This document shows, piece after piece, positions 58,601 to 64,000 of a DNA stretch of 64,000 nt; position 1 is the stretch's first letter, and every line of letters begins with the position of its first letter. Both the position numbers and the translations under genes were made by a program. The notes beneath the pieces were generated by a model. It was not told the origin of the DNA. It worked only from the letters and a program-made list of their open reading frames with translations, and did not search any database. This DNA comes from Coix lacryma-jobi var. lacryma-jobi (lineage: Eukaryota; Streptophyta; Magnoliopsida; Poales; Poaceae), in contig CM019823.1 of the NCBI GenBank assembly GCA_009763385.1, positions 171,440,636-171,504,635 of the forward strand, written 5' to 3'.

Positions 58601-58681
58601 GGTTTTGACCAAAGGTTATTTAATCTCTGGTTGGAAATTACCCAGTTAGCTTCGACGATTAGTCTGTCAGAAGAGGAAGAT
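55642..58681 (+). pseudogene. LINE ORF2 (endonuclease and reverse transcriptase), broken and 3'-truncated
   Basis: ATG 55642 opens an AP-endonuclease-like domain: WNIRGL, IIETKK, AGDFNLVR, and SDHNP in a shifted frame near 56310. A TGA (56221-56223) and two compensating shifts (about 56295-56365) follow. The RT part shows GAPGPDGVSF, FRPISLINC, HQSAFIQGRYI, LDYEKAYDRV, GLRQGDPLSPLLFN and the catalytic YADD (codons from 57710). There is a TAA at 56935 and a frameshift in an A-run near 57255. Downstream text (KYLGVPLH, GLGIPNLRDLN, FWEDNW) is normal for plant ORF2. The enzyme would nick DNA and copy its RNA in place. The Gypsy LTR at 58682 cuts the frame. Confidence 0.92.
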
Positions 58682-59387
58682 TGTTGGGGGAAGGAACCCT
58701 CGGCAGAAGCGACGCCCAAGCTGGTGTCCAAGGAAACAACCCTCGCGCAATCTATGTGTCCTTGCGAAGTCCCTCTCTTCTTCGGATCAGTACCCTGACC
58801 TCCGGACATGGGTCCGACCCTCGTTGCTTTGTTGCATTCTGTGCAGGTCGAAGTCGACAGTCGCACTGCAAGCAACCCTCGCTGGCTCACAACGCCACCT
58901 CCGCTTGGAGCGAAGGTTCAAGCAAGCGGCGAGTGTGCGCTGTCCCGAAGGTCCGGCGAGCACGGCCGAAGGTCAAATCTTCGGTCTTCTCCCCCGAAGG
59001 CGAGTATAGCCGGAGGCCCGGCAGACGGCGAAGGGGTGCGGGCCCAAGGGCGAGCACGACCGAAGGTCAGAACCTCCGCACCTCTCCCCCGAAGGTGAAC
59101 AAGAACCAGGTGGCGGCGCATTAGAGGATGGCCGATTAGGGTTTCCGCTTCTGCTGTGTATTTATGCTTTTGCCCTTCCTCCCTGCGTGGAGGTGAGGAA
59201 TCTTCCCTGTACCCTTTTGTAATTTGGCCCGTGCCCCTTGGTATTCCCTATAAATACCAAGGGGATGAACAGTGTAAGGGGACGGCCCTTTGGGGAATTG
59301 AGCATCTTTCGCTACCGCCCCCGACGCTTGGCCACCTTCGCCCCTCCCCTGCACAAGTGCGGGGGCTCGGCAAGTGTGCTCCCAACA
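58682..59387 (+). repeat. 5' LTR of the Tat Gypsy element (706 bp)
   Basis: Perfect inverted ends TGTTGGG and CCCAACA. Between 58910 and 59098 the word CGAAGG occurs about six times, mostly as CCGAAGGTC. A CTATAAATACC at 59249-59259 is a good TATA box. The LTR is followed at once by the primer-binding site. Confidence 0.92.
59249..59259 (+). promoter_or_regulatory. TATA box of the Gypsy LTR
   Basis: CTATAAATACC, about 140 bp before the LTR end, in a GC-rich setting. Confidence 0.6.
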
Positions 59388-59407
59388 GTTTGGCGCCGAC
59401 CGTGGGG
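59388..59407 (+). other. Primer-binding site of the Gypsy element
   Basis: TTTGGCGCCGACCGTGGGG directly after the LTR; TGGCGCC is the usual start of PBSs in Tat-type elements. Confidence 0.75.
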
Positions 59408-59424
59408 ATCGAGTAAATTTTGAC

Positions 59425-62421
59425 ATGGCAGGAAACAGAAGAGCTCACCCAGCGAGGGACCAACGTGTAGCCAGAGAGACAGCGGCGGTGGTCCCTCCTG
59501 CGGAAGAAATTGTGCAACCCTCGGGGGGAGAGAACGTCACCCCAGAACCCCAATCCCTGGGCCCCCAGGTCCGAGTGGCGACGCAGCCGCACCCGCACAC
59601 TTCGGGAGAAGGGGAGGGAGAAGAAGAAGAGATGGGCCTCGAGGCCCTTGAAAGGCTCGAGGCTGAGCTGCAAGAGAAGAAGAGGCGCCTGGAACAGCTT
59701 GAGAGGCATAACCGATTGCGCTCGATCAGACAGAGGGCTGACGAGGCCAGGGAGCAGCTTCGCCGTATGGAGGAATCCCTCGCCGCGGCAGAAGCCGAAG
59801 CCGAAGGCTGGAATGATGAGGAGATACCCCCGCTGCAAGAGGGGAATGAGGAGCCGAATCAAGATAACCTTCGTCACCATCCACCACCCCCACCACCACC
59901 AGTACACCCAGAGCCATATCCTGTGAGACACCCAACCTTCCGCCAACTCTACCCAGATGAGAGAGAACAAAACCTTTGCATTCAGCGAAGGCATCAGCAA
60001 CACCAAATGCCGTATGATCCAAAGTCACCACTCTCCCAAATACTCCAAACTCAGCCCTGGCCACCATGTTACAATCCACAAAACCTACCTCGCTATGATG
60101 GACTTTCCGACCCTCGCCAGTTCATCATGAGCTACGAAGCAGCAGTTGCCGCAGCAGGCGGTGATGAATCAACAATGGCAAAATCCTTTGTCATCATTCT
60201 GCGAGACATCGCACAAACATGGTACAGCAACCTTCGCCCCGGAACTGTGGATTCCTAGGCCACCCTCAGAGACAAGCTGTGTACAAATTTCAAGGGCATC
60301 ACTCCAGCCCCGTCAAACCCCATCGAGCTGTTCAATTGCAAGCAAGAAGAGCGCGAGCCGCTCCAAGATTACTGGCGAAGGTTTATTCAAATCAGAGCAA
60401 GGACCCCGGGGATATCTGACGAGGCTGTCATCCTCGCTGCAGTCAGTGGCCTGCGCCCAGGACCATGCTCCTCAAAATTTGCCAGAAAACCGGCAAACTC
60501 AATCGAAGAGTTGCATGAAACAATGGAAAGATACTGTAGAGCTGATATGGACTTCAGAGCGAAGTCCGATGCTCGAAGGTCTCAGCAGAGGCCACAGCCG
60601 AGGCCTCAACCGAGAGAAAGCAACCTTCGCCAAGAGCAAAGCAACGTCGGTGCAATCAACAAAGCAACAAATTGCCAAGATCAAAGACGGGACGCTCAAC
60701 CTCCGAGCAACCAAGCCCCGCAGGGTTTGCCACCTCCGCCGAATCAGCGGTACCAGCAGCGAGATCCTGCCAACATGTATTGTCACTTCTGTGGAATGGG
60801 AAAGGGACACACAACAAAGCAATGCGAATGCTTCACCAAGGGAAAAGAATACCAGGAATCCAGGAAAGCTGCTTCGTCCGACACCCGAACCGTCAACCAC
60901 ACAAGGAAACCAAGTTTCCACCCACCAAATCCATCATACCACTATACCCCCATAAACTACGGCCTACCTTCGCAACAACCCTCTTACACTCATCACCCAC
61001 TCCATAACCAAACCTCTTATCAGCCAACCACCATCCCACAACGCCAAAATCCAACTTACACAGTCACATACCCAACTACCCCCCAAAACCAAATTCCAAC
61101 AACCTACCAAGCTAGCAACGCTCTGCCACCACCACCGCCAATCCCCGCGTTACCAGCAGCACAACCTATCAAAGCCGAAGCCCCGAGCCAAACGACCATC
61201 AACAATCCAACACCAACCTTCGGTGTGATTCTAGCTATCACCGGAGGTTCAAATGAAGACCATGGTAACAAACGGCAGAGGAAGGAACATGCCAGACGAG
61301 TCCACCACGTAGCCGTCGAAGGACCACATAGATTTGGCTGTTGGTCTCACATCCCCATAACCTTCGATTCCAGTGACATGAAGCTGAGAGATTACCCTCA
61401 CACCGATGCTATGGTGATCGAAACCAACCTCGCTGGGTGGACTGTCACCAAAATACTGGTCGATACAGGAAGCTCCGCTGATATCTTGTTCGCTTCAACC
61501 TTCGACAGCATGAAGCTTGATAGAAACCTTCTGCAACCTGCAGACAACCCCCTATACGGCTTCGGTGGTCAACAAGTGAGAGCTATCGGAAAAATTTCTC
61601 TGCCCGTGACCTTCGGCGACGAAATCAACTGCAGGACGGAGCATATAACATTTGACGTCGTCGACATGTTCTACCCATACAATGCCATTTTCGGCCGAGG
61701 GGTCACAAACGCGTTCAATGCGGTCATCCATCCCGCTTACCTATGCATGAAGCTTCCCGCTCCAAAGGGTGTGGTCGCAGTATTCGGGGACCAGGACATT
61801 GCAAGGACAGCTGAAGGAAACGTAGCCCCGGGGCAACACAATGTACACAATTTGTCAAAACCTCAAAACCCCGATATCAGCGACGAGGGTGAAGTCTGCA
61901 ATGACAGAGTGAAGGCAGTGCCAAAGGAGGAAACCAAACAAGTACAACTCTTCGAGGGTAACGCCGAAAGAAAGGTGATCATCTCAGCCAATCTGGACCC
62001 TCAATCTGAAGACAACCTCACCACTTTCCTCAAAGGAAACTCCGACACCTTCGCTTGGTCCGCAGAAGACCTAAAAGGAGTCAACAGATCAATGATCGAG
62101 CATAGCCTGAACATCAAAACGGGCTATCGCCCAATCAAACAAAAGCTCCGCAAGATGTCAGAAGAAAGAAAGGAGGCAGCGAAGGCTGAGGTGAAAAGGC
62201 TTTTGGATGCAGGCATCATTCGCCCAGTCAAATACCCAATTTGGCTCTCAAATATGGTCCTAGTCCAAAAGAAGAACAAAAAATGGCGAATGTGCGTCGA
62301 TTTCACTTGCTTGAACAAAGCCTGTCCGAAGGATGACTTCCCCCTCCCAAATATAAGCACCCTGGTCGACAGAGCGGCAGGTTGCCAAATGCTATCCCTC
62401 CTTGATTGCTTTTCAGGCTAA
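59425..62421 (+). pseudogene. Gypsy gag, protease and start of RT, with two nonsense codons
   Basis: One frame from ATG 59425 (MAGNRRAHPARDQRV). Gag has a long Glu/Arg-rich helix (about residues 70-130), a Pro run, the Gypsy gag core after PRYDGLSDPRQFI, and a zinc knuckle CHFCGMGKGHTTKQC (near 60782). The protease has VDTGSSADIL (DTG from 61461) and GRGVTNAFNAVIH. RT begins with RPVKYPIWLSNMV and WRMCVDFTCLN. A TAG at 60256-60258 interrupts gag and a TAA at 62419-62421 falls right after LLDCFSG in RT. The earlier ATG at 59374 lies in the LTR, so 59425 is preferred. Confidence 0.9.
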
Positions 62422-64000
62422 CACCAGATTTGGATGAATGAAGAAGACGAAGAAAAAACAAGCTTTATCACACCCTCGGGCACCTTTTGCTTCCGAAGGA
62501 TGGCAGAAGGTTTGAAAAATGCAGGCTCAACCTTCGCTCGCATGACCTCCGAAGTTTTCAAGGATGAGCAGGCTGTCTCTGCCTATGTCGACGACCTCGT
62601 TGTCCAGAGTGAACTAAAAGAGAACCACATACCAGACTTATCGAGGGTATTCAGCAACCTCCGGTCCGCCGGACTGAAACTAAACCCAGAAAAATGTGTT
62701 TTCGGGGTAAGCGAAGGTAAATTGCTAGGTTGCATCGCCTCAGCCAGAGGAATTGAAGCTAACCCTGAGAAGATTGATGCCATCATGAACATGGAACCTC
62801 CGGCGACCAAGAAAGCAGCTCAGCGTCTGACCGGTCGTTTAGCAGCACTTAGCAGATTCATCTCCAGATCCGCAGAGCGAGGGTTACCCTTCTTTGAAAC
62901 ACTCAGAAGCAACGCTCCATTCAACTGGGGTCCCCAGCAGCAAAAGGCCTTCGAGGAGTTGAAAAAGTATCTGACCAGCTTGACTGCCCTAACCAGCCCA
63001 AGCAAGGGAGATTTATTGTTACTCTACGTCGCAGCCTCGCCACACGCAGCAAGCGCAGTCCTCATCAAGGAGCACCGCGAAAACAACAAGACCAGACAAG
63101 CCCCAATCTACTATGTTTCAGAAACCCTCGAAGGCCCAAAGAGAAACTATTCGGAGCTTGAGAAAATAGCATACGCCGTCGTTATGGCATCAAGAAAGCT
63201 CAAACACTATTTCCAGGCGCACGAGATCCATGTACCTTCGTCGTACCCCCTCGAGAACATTTTCAAAAACAACGAAGCAGTTGGAAGAATAGCAAAATGG
63301 GCAGTCGAGCTTAACAGTTATGCCGTAACCTTCGTTGGCAGAACAACAGTCAAATCACAAGTGTTGGCTGATTTCATAGCAGAATGGACACCCGACCCTC
63401 GCCCCGATGAGCTGCAGCACGACCAGTTTTGGATCGTTTACGTCGACGGGGCCTGGGGTGCAACTGGAGCCGGTGCCTCGGCCGTTCTAATCTCGCCCTC
63501 CGGGTCGAAGCTGAGATACGCAAGAAGGCTTGACTTCAAGTGCACAAACAACTCTGCAGAGTACGAAGCTGTCATTCTGGCACTCTCAAGGCTGCGATCG
63601 TTATCAGTCCGAAGGGCACTCATCAACACAGACTCTCAAGTCATTGCGGGGCACATTGAAAAGAACTACAAAGCAAAAGATCCAGAGCTCCAAAAATATT
63701 TTCAATATGTCCGAAGGTTAGAATCCTTCTTCCTCGGCATAACTGTAAAAGCAATATCAAGAACCGAAAACAGCGAGGCTGATTGCTTAGCCAAAGCAGC
63801 CGCACAGCAGCTGCAGCTTCCACCGGATGTGTTCTACGAGGTTACCACTCGATCAGCCTTCGAAGCTCCCGAAGTCAGCATCAAGCTGATCAGCGCAATT
63901 CAGTACGAGGATTGGAGAGCACCTATCATGGTCTACATCAAAGGACTCCATGAACCCAGCTCTAAAGAAGAAGAGAACAGACTAAAACAAAGAGTGCGAG
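62422..64000 (+). pseudogene. Gypsy RT and two RNase H domains, open to the window edge
   Basis: The same frame continues without a stop for 526 codons: HQIWMNEEDEEKTSF, the catalytic YVDD (from 62584), connection domain, first RNase H (PIYYVSETLEGPKRNY, EKIAYAVVMASRKLKHY), then a second, archaeal-type RNase H starting VYVDGAWGATGAGASAVL (63436) with NNSAEYEAVILAL and TDSQVIAGHIE. The paired RNase H domains are the Tat signature. The integrase is expected beyond 64000. Confidence 0.92.

Larger units (their letters stand above)
52790..58681 (+). mobile_element. Plant L1-type LINE, interrupted at its 3' side by a Gypsy element
   Basis: ORF1 with two zinc knuckles and ORF2 with endonuclease then RT, in non-LTR order, no LTRs. 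The 5' end is placed near 52790 by a jump from AT-rich to GC-rich sequence and the start of ORF1; it is approximate. ORF2 stops at 58681, where the Gypsy LTR begins, so the zinc-binding C-terminus, 3' UTR and poly-A lie beyond the window. Scattered nonsense codons and frameshifts make it inactive. Confidence 0.9.
58682..64000 (+). mobile_element. Tat-lineage Ty3/Gypsy retrotransposon, 5' half (runs out of the window)
   Basis: 5' LTR 58682-59387, PBS region from 59388, gag-pol from 59425 to the window end. The order PR-RT-RH identifies Gypsy. A second RNase H-like domain after the first is characteristic of the Tat lineage. It is inserted in LINE ORF2; the left target duplication would be AAGAT (58677-58681). 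The right half and 3' LTR are beyond 64000. Confidence 0.93.

Overview
This is nuclear DNA of a grass, probably a panicoid. The evidence is intron-bearing genes with GC-rich first exons, SIRE-type Copia elements, Tat-type Gypsy elements, plant L1-type LINEs and several MITE classes. The species cannot be read from the sequence. There is no rRNA, tRNA, CRISPR array or prokaryotic feature.

Bases 1-33773 are one large SIRE-type Ty1/Copia retrotransposon on the + strand. Its 5' LTR and most of gag lie left of the window. Its decayed body is gag tail, protease, integrase, RT, RNase H, an extra 3' ORF, polypurine tract and a 1.5-kb 3' LTR. It is split by three insertions of one LTR family of about 4.2-4.4 kb, apparently solo LTRs: 572-4833 (+), 6354-10526 (-, with perfect 5-bp TSDs) and 14741-30783 (-). 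The third is itself split by an 11.6-kb non-autonomous SIRE-type element (19013-30638, minus strand). That element has near-identical 2.35-kb LTRs, CAATA TSDs, an intact 705-codon gag and no pol. Nesting is therefore three deep.

Bases 33774-52790 are a gene island. Three MITE-like elements precede an SR-protein kinase gene (SRPK family, +, four exons, 567 codons). A three-exon gene for a 183-aa protein with one C-terminal membrane segment follows; its function is unknown. The eleven-exon minus-strand gene for the cytosolic Fe-S assembly factor NAR1 comes next (472 codons). NAR1 exons are intact, but its introns hold three MITEs in introns 7 and 10, a truncated Copia with 100-bp LTR in intron 2, and two LINE 3' ends plus a Tourist-like MITE in intron 1.

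Bases 52790-58681 are a decayed plant L1-type LINE (ORF1 with zinc knuckles; ORF2 with endonuclease and RT). A Tat-lineage Gypsy element (58682 to the window end) interrupts it, with a 706-bp 5' LTR, gag-pol in one frame with two nonsense codons, and two RNase H regions.

The most notable non-gene signal is that each of the four large LTR families carries its own short, mostly palindromic GC-rich word, repeated in its LTR and in some cases its interior.
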